Below, one piece after another: positions 27,821-36,224 of a stretch of 64,000 nucleotides of DNA (position 1 is the stretch's first letter; each line of letters begins with the position of its first letter). The stretch is from Pseudomonas viridiflava (GTDB lineage Bacteria; Pseudomonadota; Gammaproteobacteria; Pseudomonadales; Pseudomonadaceae), in assembly GCF_003702045.1 (NCBI RefSeq), contig NZ_RBTP01000012.1, forward strand, positions 558,001-622,000, in the 5' to 3' direction. The notes below the pieces were generated by a model that saw nothing but the letters and a program-made list of their open reading frames with translations, had not been told where the DNA came from and made no database searches. The position numbers and the translations under genes are program-made.

Positions 27821-28147
27821 ATGTTCAATAAAGCATCAACTTCTGCCGCGCCGCCTGACAATCCTGTGACCGAGAAAAGTTACGAGCGCGATCTGGAAAA
27901 TGGGTGTAAAGCCAATGTCTGTGCTCACGAGTTGCCGGAAGGCGATATTGAGTTGGTGGTGTGCGTGTATGGGGCGGACGGGCACACTGTCGCCAAACGA
28001 ACCACAAAACTGCCCGCTGCCGAATGGACCGTCCCGGATGCCATGAAACGAGGCCGGGATCAGGCCGAGCGCATTGCTGGTGGGGAGTCTGGGCGGCTGC
28101 CCTGTGCTGACCGCGCCGACCGTGATGACGACGATGAGGAAGATTGA
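27821..28147 (+). CDS. Small acidic hypothetical protein
   Basis: A 108-residue soluble protein: a polar N-terminus, a compact middle (CKANVCAHELPEGDIELVVCVYG) that could form a small beta fold, and a strongly acidic end (DRDDDDEED). The ATG at 27821 follows GGAGGGCAAT, a near-ideal ribosome-binding site, so I prefer it to the frame start at 27773. It converges on the ClpP-like gene with 15 bases between the stops. Family unknown. Confidence 0.65.
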   Translation: MFNKASTSAAPPDNPVTEKSYERDLENGCKANVCAHELPEGDIELVVCVYGADGHTVAKRTTKLPAAEWTVPDAMKRGRDQAERIAGGESGRLPCADRADRDDDDEED

Positions 28148-28162
28148 CTTTTATCAGGCCCG

Positions 28163-28714
28163 TCATGAGTAGACGGCGTGGATGACGAAGTCGCCTTGCA
28201 GTTCAGGCGCTTCTATCGCGTGAATCATTCCGGCTGCCTTCGCCTGTGCGGGATCGAGAATCCTGGGCGCAGCGGTCAGGTACTTCTCGATCTCCAGCGT
28301 TTGCTGCGCATCTTCAGTGCGTTCGCCAACAATACGTGCATATAAGTGAAGGTCATAATCCAGGCTCATGGCGTATTCAGACATGCGTGCGTGATCGACC
28401 GAGCCGTTTAAGTACCAGTGGAACGGATGAAACAGGAACTTGCTGTGTTCGCAAGCCGTTCTGCGTTGCCCTGCGAGGAACACGATATTACCCATCGATT
28501 CGACCGTGCCAAGATTATGGGTGTGCAGAGGGATGGGGAGTGTCAGCAGAAAGTTGTACATGGTGAATCCGTAGCTGCTTTCGCCCCCCATCGTTGCGAT
28601 ATTGACCCTCAGCCCGGTGGCTTTACGCTGTACGGCCAGTGCGGCTTTATCGATGAGCTGCCCGCAGGTCGATGCGTTGATAGGGCCGGTGAAATTGATG
28701 ACGTGTAAGGTCAT
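28163..28714 (-). CDS. ClpP-like serine protease/crotonase-fold protein
   Basis: A 183-residue cytoplasmic protein of the ClpP/SppA fold. The oxyanion GGESSYGF (43-50), the nucleophile region LGTVESMGNIVFLAG with Ser73, and His96 in FLFHPFH are placed as in ClpP. An Asp third member may lie in the ERTEDAQQTLEIEKYL stretch or in RILDPAQAKAAGMIH. It is shorter than ClpP (about 207) and no Clp ATPase is adjacent. True ClpP is normally next to clpX, so this is an orphan paralogue, perhaps working on stress-damaged proteins. Confidence 0.78.
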   Translation of the reverse strand: MTLHVINFTGPINASTCGQLIDKAALAVQRKATGLRVNIATMGGESSYGFTMYNFLLTLPIPLHTHNLGTVESMGNIVFLAGQRRTACEHSKFLFHPFHWYLNGSVDHARMSEYAMSLDYDLHLYARIVGERTEDAQQTLEIEKYLTAAPRILDPAQAKAAGMIHAIEAPELQGDFVIHAVYS

Positions 28715-28862
28715 GGCGCACCTTCAGATGATTGCTGCCTGTATTCGCTCTGAAAAGCTGGCAAAGGATCGCCCGGCGAATGCGGTGCAGTGAAGCCGCC
28801 GTGTCCGCCGGGCGATCATGAAGAATAGAGGAAAGGTGATCCCTCACGTTCATCCTGCAAGC

Positions 28863-29210
28863 TTAGCTATTTCCTCCACCACCGTGGCTGTTCTGGCCTC
28901 CCTTGCGTCCCGCTTCGGAGGCTTTTTCACGGTCATTGGCAAAGTTGCCGCCGCTGTTTTGACCGCCTTTACTGCCCGCTTCTGCAGCACGTTCAGGGTC
29001 GTTCTTGAAGTTGCCACCGCTGTTTTGACCGCCTTTGCTGCCCGCCTCGGCGGCACGCTCAGGATCGTTCTTGAAGTTGCCGCCACTGTTTTGGCCGCCC
29101 TTGCTGCCGATCTCTTGATAGAACTCTTTATCGTGGCTGGCGGAAGTGGCTTCCCCACCTTTTTTACCCGCTTCGTTTACGCTCATGCCGCCTTGTTTAT
29201 CTTGTGCCAT
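28863..29210 (-). CDS. KGG-repeat general stress protein
   Basis: A 115-residue glycine-rich hydrophilic protein of the KGG (stress-induced bacterial acidophilic repeat, GsiB/con-10-like) family. It has about five repeats of the form AGxKGG followed by QNSGGNFxNDxExAxE. Two consecutive units are almost identical at both protein and DNA level, pointing to recent tandem duplication. Such proteins are linked to desiccation, osmotic and starvation survival. ATG at 29210 (MAQDKQGG) is chosen behind ATGAGGTATCAGAAC. A shorter paralogue lies just upstream on the same strand. Confidence 0.85.
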   Translation of the reverse strand: MAQDKQGGMSVNEAGKKGGEATSASHDKEFYQEIGSKGGQNSGGNFKNDPERAAEAGSKGGQNSGGNFKNDPERAAEAGSKGGQNSGGNFANDREKASEAGRKGGQNSHGGGGNS

Positions 29211-29433
29211 GTTCTGATACCTCATGGAAGTTGCAGTTGTGTACAAGTCAACAATCGGAGTCGATTGCCTGAGTCCTGGGCGCACGACCTGCAACGGTCT
29301 GATCGATCGCGCAGGGTTCCGGACGTGTCTCTATGGCAATAGCGTGCAGTACTGATCAGGAACTGCGAAGCCTTTGTTCGGAAAAGGCAACAACTACGCC
29401 ATCACATCCGGAACGTGATAAGCCGTTAGTCAA

Positions 29434-29610
29434 TCAAGACTGGCGGCCACCACCGTGACTGTGCTGTCCACCTTTTTTACCGGCCTCGGATGCTTTTTCT
29501 CTGTCATTGGCAAAGTTGCCGCCCGATGCCTGTCCTCCTTTCTTACCTGCTTCCGATGCCTTTTCGCGATCATTGGCAAAGTTGCCCGGGTTTTTATTAC
29601 CTGTCGTCAT
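29434..29610 (-). CDS. Short KGG-repeat stress protein
   Basis: A 58-residue paralogue of the larger KGG protein. It reads MTTGNKNPGNF and then holds two copies of NFANDREKASEAGKKGGQ, ending HSHGGGRQS. The TGA stop is the reverse complement of 29434-29436. GGAGAG lies six bases before the ATG. The final HSHGGG tail is nearly the same as in the larger protein, so the two arose by duplication and loss or gain of repeats. Confidence 0.85.
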   Translation of the reverse strand: MTTGNKNPGNFANDREKASEAGKKGGQASGGNFANDREKASEAGKKGGQHSHGGGRQS

Positions 29611-30421
29611 GATGGCTCTCCAGTATCAAATAAGGGTGCTTGAGGTTTACATCCGTTTATTGCAACGGACATCTACTCCGATACGTGCCAGACGCAGAAT
29701 GCTTTTACTATTTTTTGCTGGCCGGATGAACGGCAGTAGTTGTAATAGCTGTGTACAAGTAACCCACCGTGCAGGTGAAGTTGTACAACTTTGATAACGG
29801 AACGCCCTGCGTCGATACCTGTTGCACTTTTCATTTATTTTATAGGCCACCTCTTGTGGGAAGCGGCAACGTCACACGGGCAGAGAAGAGTTGGATGCAG
29901 CCACGGATTCCTATTGGTAACGACGCAAGGTCGTACCACTACGTCCCGTAACACGGAAAAATATTCTTCGGCCCCGTGATCCACGTCAGCCTCGCACACG
30001 TATCTAGGCGTTATTTTTTTTCAGGCACTTGTTCTGTCACGTTCGGGAGGCACATGGATCCGCGTCTGGCAGGGCTTTCTTTCCTGCTCACTCTCGCCTG
30101 GGCCGGGGCGGTTGCCCTGGTTATCTGGCTTTTTTCCTGATGGCCCAACACGGAACACGGCATCCGATCATTGGTAGTGGCGAACTAGTGGCGTGGGGCG
30201 CAATCTGTACATACTAAGGTGCAGTAGCAGTCTCGTTTGCCGCTCATCGCTGATTCTGGTGGCTGCAGCGGTATCGCAGCGCTATCGGATTCATTGAGAA
30301 ATACGATTACCCGTTTTGCCAGGCAGGCAGCAACGTCACACGTGTCGTGGAGGTTTGCCTGGCCTGCGAATACCAGCGCGTACCACTTTTAATCACTGCT
30401 TTCACTTTCTGAGCACTTTTC
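29611..30421. other. Long intergenic region with repeats and GTAC-centred palindrome
   Basis: About 810 bases lie between the short KGG gene and the PAS chemoreceptor. It holds a perfect 14-bp palindrome AAGTTGTACAACTT (29778-29791), the motif TGTGTACAAGT (29750-29760) also found before the larger KGG gene (29238-29248), and two copies of GCAACGTCACACG (29866-29878, 30330-30342), each followed by CGTACCACT (29932-29940, 30379-30387). A tiny candidate gene lies at 30054-30140. I see no other supported gene. Confidence 0.45.
30054..30140 (+). CDS. Candidate 28-residue single-helix membrane protein
   Basis: ATG at 30054, right after GGGAGGCAC, opens a 28-codon frame encoding MDPRLAGLSF and then an almost unbroken hydrophobic helix with Trp residues ending WLFS. 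Such tiny membrane proteins are common in stress regions. The spacing between GGAGG and ATG is short (about 3 bases), which lowers confidence. Its TGA overlaps an ATG opening a further 25-codon frame (30140-30217) that looks less protein-like. Confidence 0.38.
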   Translation: MDPRLAGLSFLLTLAWAGAVALVIWLFS

Positions 30422-32554
30422 ATGTCGACCACAACTGTAAGTACCCCTAAGGACACAACCGGGGTGCAGTTGGACCTCCACTCGCTAATGGCAGCCATTG
30501 ATCGGTCGCAGGCGATGATCGAGTTCGATCTCGAAGGCAATATCCTGCACGCCAATACCAATTTCCTGGACTCCGTGGGGTATCGGCTGGACGAGATTCA
30601 GGGGCGTCACCACCGAATTTTCTGCACCCCTGACCACGCTTCCAGCCTTGAATACGCCACGTTCTGGAAAACGCTGGGTGAGGGCGCCTTCGAAAAAGGT
30701 CAGTACAAACGGTTGGGCAAGGGCGGCAAGGAAATCTGGTTGCAGGCCACCTACAACCCTGTGTTCGACGAACAGGGTAACCCGTTCAAAGTCGTGAAGT
30801 TCGCGACCGATGTGACCCATCAGCGCAAAACCAATGCCGAGTACGAAGGCAAGGTGGCGGCCATTGAACGCTCGCAGGCCGTGATCGAGTTCGACCTGAA
30901 CGGTCGGGTGCTCAGCGCCAATGAAAACTTTCTGGCGATTCTGGGCTATCGCCTCGACGAAGTTCAGGGCCAGCATCACCGCATGTTTTGCGACGACGAG
31001 TACCTCAACAGCCCGGCCTACCGTGCTTTCTGGGCCAAGCTTGAGCGTGGCGAATATGATTCGGGCGAGTACAAGCGTGTCGGCAAGGGCGGTCGCGAGT
31101 TGTGGATCAGCGCCACCTACAACCCCATCCTTGACCCGGAAGGTCGTCCGTACAAGGTCGTCAAGTTCGCCAACGACGTGACGGAAAGCCGTGCGCGCCA
31201 GGCCGAACAGGCTGGCAAGGTCACTGCCATCGAGCGTTCTCAGGCCGTGATCGAGTTCGACCTGACCGGTAAGGTTCTGACGGCCAATCGCAACTTTCTG
31301 AACGTATTTGGTTACGACCTGAGCGAAATCGTGGGCGAACACCACCGCATGTTCTGTTGCGAGGAGTTCATCAGCAGCCTTGGCTATCGTGAGCTGTGGG
31401 AGAAACTCGGCCGTGGTGAATACGACGCCAGCGAATACAAGCGCAAGCGCAAGGACGGCAAAGAGATCTGGATCCAGGCCACCTACAACCCGATTTTCGA
31501 CGCTCAGGGCAACGCGTACAAGATCGTCAAGTTCGCCCTGGACGTCACCGACGCCAAGGAAAGCAGTGTCGAGGACAAAGGCAAAGTCACGGCGATCGAC
31601 CGTGCCCAAGCGGTCATAGAATTCGACATGGCCGGTAATATCCTCACCGCCAACCCCAACTTCCTCAAGGCGATGGGTTACGGGATGCAGGAGCTCAAGG
31701 GCCAGCATCACCGGATCTTTTGCGAAGAGGAGTATGTGCGCAGCACGCCTTATCGCGAGTTCTGGCATGGGCTGGGGCAGGGCGAGTTCTTCTCGGGACG
31801 CTTCATGCGCCTGAGCAAGTACGGCCAGCACATCTGGATTCAGGCGACCTACAACCCGATCTTCGATCACGAAGGCAAGCCGTTCAAAGTGGTCAAGTTC
31901 GCCACCGATATCACCCGTCAGGTCGAAATCGAGCAAGCCATCGAGGCCAAGACCCTGGCAATGCGCGAGTCGGTCAATACGCTGATGAACGCCATTGCCT
32001 ACGTGGCGCAAAGCACCGACACGGCCACCGAACTGGCCAGGTTGACCCGCGACCAGGCCAGCCGTGGATCGCAGACGCTGGGCAAGGCGTCAGAAGCGAT
32101 GAGCATGATCGCCAAATCGGCGGAAGGCATTCAGGACATCGTTCAGGTCATCAGCGAAATCGCCAGCCAGACCAACATGCTCGCCTTCAACGCGGCCATC
32201 GAAGCGGCGCGCGCGGGTGAGCACGGCCTGGGTTTCTCGGTGGTTGCCGATGAGGTGCGCAAGCTGGCCGAGAAGTCGTCGCGGGCCACCAAGGAGATCA
32301 ACAAGTTGATCCTTGAGACGGTGGGACGGATCGAGTCGGGCAACGAAATCTCCCGCAGTGCGGGTGAGGCATTCGAGCACATTGTCGAGGGTGTGATGCA
32401 GACGACCCAGGCGATTGACGGAATCAATACGGCCACCGAGAAACAGCGCATCTCTGCTCAGGAAGTCGAATCGCTGATTATCGAACTGCACAAGACCAAT
32501 TCGAACAGCAACACCGAAGCGATGGAAAAAATATCCTTAGGGCAGCCTGCATGA
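30422..32554 (+). CDS. Soluble methyl-accepting chemotaxis protein with four PAS domains
   Basis: A 710-residue cytoplasmic chemoreceptor with no membrane helix and no HAMP. Four near-identical PAS/PAC units (about 22-135, 144-257, 266-379, 388-501) each begin IERSQAVIEFDL or similar, carry QGxHHRxFC and end FKVVKFAxDVT. A short methyl-accepting signalling domain (about 510-690) has the hairpin tip [36 protein letters not shown]. The PAS units resemble heme- or flavin-binding domains of BdlA/Aer-like receptors, so redox or oxygen sensing is possible. Its stop overlaps the start of the triple-CheW gene by four bases. Confidence 0.92.
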   Translation: MSTTTVSTPKDTTGVQLDLHSLMAAIDRSQAMIEFDLEGNILHANTNFLDSVGYRLDEIQGRHHRIFCTPDHASSLEYATFWKTLGEGAFEKGQYKRLGKGGKEIWLQATYNPVFDEQGNPFKVVKFATDVTHQRKTNAEYEGKVAAIERSQAVIEFDLNGRVLSANENFLAILGYRLDEVQGQHHRMFCDDEYLNSPAYRAFWAKLERGEYDSGEYKRVGKGGRELWISATYNPILDPEGRPYKVVKFANDVTESRARQAEQAGKVTAIERSQAVIEFDLTGKVLTANRNFLNVFGYDLSEIVGEHHRMFCCEEFISSLGYRELWEKLGRGEYDASEYKRKRKDGKEIWIQATYNPIFDAQGNAYKIVKFALDVTDAKESSVEDKGKVTAIDRAQAVIEFDMAGNILTANPNFLKAMGYGMQELKGQHHRIFCEEEYVRSTPYREFWHGLGQGEFFSGRFMRLSKYGQHIWIQATYNPIFDHEGKPFKVVKFATDITRQVEIEQAIEAKTLAMRESVNTLMNAIAYVAQSTDTATELARLTRDQASRGSQTLGKASEAMSMIAKSAEGIQDIVQVISEIASQTNMLAFNAAIEAARAGEHGLGFSVVADEVRKLAEKSSRATKEINKLILETVGRIESGNEISRSAGEAFEHIVEGVMQTTQAIDGINTATEKQRISAQEVESLIIELHKTNSNSNTEAMEKISLGQPA

Positions 32555-34029
32555 ACGACGTGAAGGCCTACGGTGTGGTGCAGATAAACGGCACGTACCT
32601 GGCCGTGACCGCCGATGCACTGATGGAAGCGGTGCATTGGCCGACCGATTTGCAGCCGCATCCGCTTACACGCGGGGCGCTGCTGGGGGTATTTACGTTG
32701 CGTGGCAAGCCCGTACCGCTGGTCGATTTACGCGGCCAGCTTGCCGAAGGCACCGACGCGTCGGCCGTCACGCCGTTGGTGGCCATCCTGAAGTTCGGTG
32801 CTGGCTACCTGGGGCTTGCGATCCATGCGGTGTGCGACATTCTCAAGGCGCGCGATGCGCAGTTCTGCTCGATAGGGCCGCAAGGTTCCCGTACCGGATT
32901 GTTGCCGGAGTTGCTGTTGAGCAGCGAAGAGTCGCGCATGATCTACAAACTGGACTTGCAGGTTCTGGCCAGCCTGCCGTGCGTCATGTTTGCGGCGGAT
33001 CAGCATGCACAGTTGCTCAAGGAAGAAGCCCAGGCGGCCAAACGTCGCTTGCTGCATTACCTGGTCTTCGAGTGTGACGGCCGCCACTTCTGCATCGATG
33101 CCAGCGTGGTCACCGAACTGGTGGACGGGCCTGAGATCAGCGCCTCGGATTTCGGCAGCGACTGCTGTTTCGGCGTGACGTCGGTACGGGGTACAAAGGT
33201 GCCGGCGCTTAACCTCTCTGAAGTCTTGGGGCTGGACCATGTGCGTCAAGCAGCCAAGCCCCAGTTGTTGTTGCTGACCGCGCCGGATGGCCGCGTATGC
33301 GGATTCGGCTACGACCGGATGGTGGCGATCCATCGCCAGGACCCCGACAGCCTGTTGGCGGTGCCCGCGTATGGTTTGCCGCATCCCAAGCTGTTCGCAG
33401 GCGTGATGAACCTTCAGGACGGCGAGCAGGCGTTGCTGCTCGATCATCTGCAGTTGCTACAGCGGCCCGAGGTCACGAGTTACACCAAGGTCTATCAGAA
33501 CGATGTGCAACCCGCTCAGGCCTCCCACGATGTCACCAAGGCGATGCTGCGCCACGCCTGCCTGTTGTTCGACGCGCCGACCCGCTTCGTGGCGCCATTG
33601 AGTCAGATCGTCGAGATTCTTGCCGTGCCCGACCGGTTGATCGGTCTGGCCCAGCCCTCGACCCATTTGCTGGGGCAGTTCAATCTGCGCGGTGAGCAGG
33701 TGCCGCTGATCTGCCTGAGCAGCTTGCTCGGGGAGACGCCGCCCGCTCAGAGCGAAACCTCTCGGGTGCTGATCGTGCGTGGCGAACGTCTATGTTTTGG
33801 TTTCGCCGTGAGTCGTGTGGATTCGATCGATGCGTTCAATCAGTTCGACCCCGCCATGCTCGATCAGGGCTGGCAGACCAACCTGGGCAAGGAAGTATCG
33901 GTCAATGACCGGGCGCGTTCATTGGTCAGTGTCGGCAGCGCTGAACGCAGTTGGCGTCTGACGCTACTGGACCTACAGGGTGTCGCCCGACAACTGGAAC
34001 GCAGTGTCGAGCCGCGTGCAGTTGCTTGA
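32551..34029 (+). CDS. Triple CheW-domain chemotaxis coupling protein
   Basis: A 492-residue protein made only of three CheW-like domains (about 5-150, 168-310 and 328-480). Each holds the pattern of a beta-rich SH3-like fold with GVFTLRGKPVPLVDLR, GVTSVRGTKVPALNLSEVLG or GQFNLRGEQVPLICLSSLLG. CheW domains link receptors to the CheA kinase. A triple unit may bridge several receptors or kinases in a cytoplasmic cluster. Coupling by ATGA overlap with the four-PAS receptor strongly suggests the two work together. No cheA, cheR or cheB is in the window. Confidence 0.92.
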   Translation: MNDVKAYGVVQINGTYLAVTADALMEAVHWPTDLQPHPLTRGALLGVFTLRGKPVPLVDLRGQLAEGTDASAVTPLVAILKFGAGYLGLAIHAVCDILKARDAQFCSIGPQGSRTGLLPELLLSSEESRMIYKLDLQVLASLPCVMFAADQHAQLLKEEAQAAKRRLLHYLVFECDGRHFCIDASVVTELVDGPEISASDFGSDCCFGVTSVRGTKVPALNLSEVLGLDHVRQAAKPQLLLLTAPDGRVCGFGYDRMVAIHRQDPDSLLAVPAYGLPHPKLFAGVMNLQDGEQALLLDHLQLLQRPEVTSYTKVYQNDVQPAQASHDVTKAMLRHACLLFDAPTRFVAPLSQIVEILAVPDRLIGLAQPSTHLLGQFNLRGEQVPLICLSSLLGETPPAQSETSRVLIVRGERLCFGFAVSRVDSIDAFNQFDPAMLDQGWQTNLGKEVSVNDRARSLVSVGSAERSWRLTLLDLQGVARQLERSVEPRAVA

Positions 34030-34104
34030 TGCGGTATGAATCAATCTGAACCGATTGCTGCACACGTGGCCTTATGTGAACAGCCACCTGTGGAGCATCG
34101 GACA

Positions 34105-34230
34105 ATGACCGACCAGAAAGACGAGAAGAAACCGGAGCCTGACGACGATGTGCCTGCGCACTCGACACCCGAGGAAAAGGAACGCCTGAAGGACTTCAAC
34201 AAGGATGGCATTCCGCCCGGTGTGTGCTGA
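34105..34230 (+). CDS. Small charged hypothetical protein
   Basis: A 41-residue, strongly acidic and Lys-rich peptide (MTDQKDEKKPEPDDDVPAHS and then STPEEKERLKDFNKDGIPPG) that looks disordered. ATG at 34105 follows TGGAG at about ten bases; a longer frame begins at 34036. It sits between the CheW gene and a clear terminator, so it may be the last gene of that transcript. Function unknown. Confidence 0.5.
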   Translation: MTDQKDEKKPEPDDDVPAHSTPEEKERLKDFNKDGIPPGVC

Positions 34231-34246
34231 AATACGCGCCATCAAA

Positions 34247-34277
34247 AACGCCCGGCCTATAACAGGTCGGGCGTTTT
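34247..34277. terminator. Rho-independent terminator, probably bidirectional
   Basis: AAACGCCCGGCCT and AGGTCGGGCGTTT pair with one wobble around a short TATAAC loop; A-run and T-run flank the stem on opposite sides. It lies between the small gene at 34105 and the convergent GNAT gene, so it probably serves both. Confidence 0.75.
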
Positions 34278-34302
34278 CGTTTTCGTTTACGGCTGCCGGC
34301 GT

Positions 34303-34785
34303 TCATGCGCCCGCTGCGAAATCGCGCAGCACAGGGCCTTCCATTCGATACCGCACCCACTCATCCTGCGGTGCTGCACCGATGGCTTCATAGAACTGGA
34401 TGGCCGGCTCGTTCCAGTCCAACACGCTCCACTCCAGACGACCGCAATCGTTGGCCACCGCTTCGCGAGCGATGTGGCGTAGCAGCGCGCGGCCAGCACC
34501 GACGCTGCGGTGCTGCGGCGTGATGTAGAGGTCCTCCAGGTACACGCCGTTGCGTCCCAGCCAGGTGGAATAGCTGTAGAAGTACACGGCGTAACCGATG
34601 GGGACGCCATCGTGCAGGCAAATCAGCGCCTTGGCGGGCGCGTTTTCGGCAAACAGTGAGCGCTGAATGTCCTCTGCGCTGGCCTTGACTTCATGACCGG
34701 CCCGCTCATAGATCGCAAGTTCGGTAATGAAGGCCAGGATTTGACCGGTGTCGGCGGCAGTAGCAGGACGAATGTCGAGGGGCAC
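34303..34785 (-). CDS. GNAT-family N-acetyltransferase
   Basis: A 160-residue acetyltransferase with the GNAT fold: IRPATAADTGQILAFI at the start, the V-shaped beta strand GVYLEDLYITPQHRSVGAGRALL with the acetyl-CoA pyrophosphate loop RSVGAG, and the C-terminal EWSVLDWNEPAIQFYEAIGA. Similar in length and motifs to diamine/thialysine acetyltransferases (SSAT-like), but the acceptor is not certain. A monocistronic minus-strand gene. Confidence 0.9.
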   Translation of the reverse strand: MPLDIRPATAADTGQILAFITELAIYERAGHEVKASAEDIQRSLFAENAPAKALICLHDGVPIGYAVYFYSYSTWLGRNGVYLEDLYITPQHRSVGAGRALLRHIAREAVANDCGRLEWSVLDWNEPAIQFYEAIGAAPQDEWVRYRMEGPVLRDFAAGA

Positions 34786-34833
34786 GAAGACTTTCCTTGG
34801 CGAGTGGGCGCGTCATGATAGTCGATTCGCTAC

Positions 34834-35232
34834 TCAGGCATCACGCAGCAGGTCGTTGGCGTTGAGCAATTGCCAGGCGATCTGTGGGTTGGCTTCCAGG
34901 GCCCGGCGGATGGCGGTGGGGATCGACTGGCGAGTCTTGCGGCATAAACCGGTCTTGTGTTGGACCACGATGTTGATGCCGCGCATGGTCCGCACCTCGT
35001 TGACGCCCGGTTCCACGCCCACGTAGACACCCAACTGTTCAGCGACTTTGTACAGAACATGCTCAAGGTCGTTCAGGCTGGTGACGCGTTCGAGGCGTTC
35101 CAGTAGGCGCCGTTCTTCATCGCGAGTCAGCAGCAGCACTCGCCTGTCGGCATCCGGCGCATCCAGCCGTTCCCACTCGCAATCGCAGGCTCCGGGAGGA
35201 CAGGGGTTTCGGACGGTAAGGGGAGCATTCAT
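34834..35232 (-). CDS. Conserved hypothetical protein with Cys-rich N-terminus
   Basis: The 132-residue soluble protein starts with a CPPGACDCEW segment that could bind a metal, followed by an Arg/Glu-rich helix (RDEERRLLERLERV) and a compact C-terminal part (QLGVYVGVEPGVNEVRTMRGINIVVQ). I recall similar uncharacterised proteins in pseudomonads but no function. It is divergent from azlC, with about 290 bases between them in which I see no gene. Confidence 0.7.
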   Translation of the reverse strand: MNAPLTVRNPCPPGACDCEWERLDAPDADRRVLLLTRDEERRLLERLERVTSLNDLEHVLYKVAEQLGVYVGVEPGVNEVRTMRGINIVVQHKTGLCRKTRQSIPTAIRRALEANPQIAWQLLNANDLLRDA

Positions 35233-35522
35233 CGGCGCAGCATAGCCATTGTGTGAGGCCTCTGACCATAGGTGTTTCAGGCCATCTGTCGTGACGCAGG
35301 CGACTGAGCACCGAAGAAACGTAATGGTGCCGGAGCGGAACGATGTTGGCTGCGAGACAGCGCTGCGTCAAAGGCATGGGCAACACCGGCTGCAACGGTC
35401 TAACCCCCAAGGCGTATGCAGAACACTGAGCGCGCAGTGTGCTGACGTGCGCAAGAATGTCCGAGACGCCCGGCCGGGTTTCTGCGAAAGTTGCTCCCCC
35501 ATCATCGGTCGTGCGGGTTTTC

Positions 35523-36224
35523 ATGTTTCGTTATTCATCGCCTTATCAGGCGTTTAGCCAAGGTGCCATTGCGGTCATGCCACTGTCGCTGGCGTGTGCG
35601 CCTTGGGGGCTGCTGGCCGGGTCGCTGGCGCTGGAAGCCAATCTGACGCCGCTGGAGAGCCAGGGTTTATCCGCCATCGTGTTTGCTGGCGCTGCGCAAC
35701 TGGTTGCCATCGGTATGCTGAAAAGCGGGGCGGGCATCGGTTCGATTCTGCTGACGACCCTGCTACTGACTTCCCAGCACCTGCTTTATGGACTGCACAT
35801 GCGCCCGACACTCTCCAGCTTGCCGCTGCGCTGGCGACTGAGTCTGGGCTTTTTGCTGACCGATGAGTTCTTTGCCCTCAACAGTCAGCACGGCGGGGCA
35901 TCCTTCAATCGCTGGTTCGCGCTCGGGGTCGGGCTGACGTTCTACCTGCTCTGGAACCTGTTCACGTTTGTAGGCATCGTGCTGGGTAACAGTATTCCGG
36001 GGCTGGAACATTTGGGGCTGGAGTTCTCGATCATCGCTACGTTTATTGCCCTGGTCACCCCACTGGTGCGCAGTGTGCCGGTGGTGGTCTGTGTGGCCGT
36101 TTCACTGTTTTGTTCAGTGCTGTTCAGCTACTGGCAGTTGAGTGCTGCGCTGGTCTTGGCGGGAATAGCGGGCATGACGGCCGGCTTCGTCTGCAAGCGC
36201 GCACTGGGGCAGGGGGCATCATGA
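35523..36224 (+). CDS. azlC: AzlC-family branched-chain amino acid exporter, large subunit
   Basis: A 233-residue inner-membrane protein with about seven or eight helices, and the AzlC blocks AIAVMPLSLACAPWGLLAGSLAL near the start and SGAGIGSILLTTLLLTSQHLLYG. AzlC works with AzlD to export branched-chain amino acids or analogues. ATG at 35523 begins MFRYSSPYQAF; the upstream extension of the frame lacks protein-like content. The gene overlaps azlD by four bases. Confidence 0.9.
   Translation: MFRYSSPYQAFSQGAIAVMPLSLACAPWGLLAGSLALEANLTPLESQGLSAIVFAGAAQLVAIGMLKSGAGIGSILLTTLLLTSQHLLYGLHMRPTLSSLPLRWRLSLGFLLTDEFFALNSQHGGASFNRWFALGVGLTFYLLWNLFTFVGIVLGNSIPGLEHLGLEFSIIATFIALVTPLVRSVPVVVCVAVSLFCSVLFSYWQLSAALVLAGIAGMTAGFVCKRALGQGAS

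Noticed and set aside
28863..29210. Evenly spaced DNA repeats that could suggest a CRISPR array
   Set aside because: The repeats are in frame, encode KGG protein units and have no unique spacers.
29647..29850. 67-codon minus-strand frame in the gap before the four-PAS receptor
   Set aside because: Arg/Cys-rich composition, no ribosome-binding site, covers the palindrome.
30485..32011. 508-codon minus-strand frame opposite the four-PAS receptor
   Set aside because: Its length follows from the repeated PAS DNA; the sense frame has all conserved motifs.
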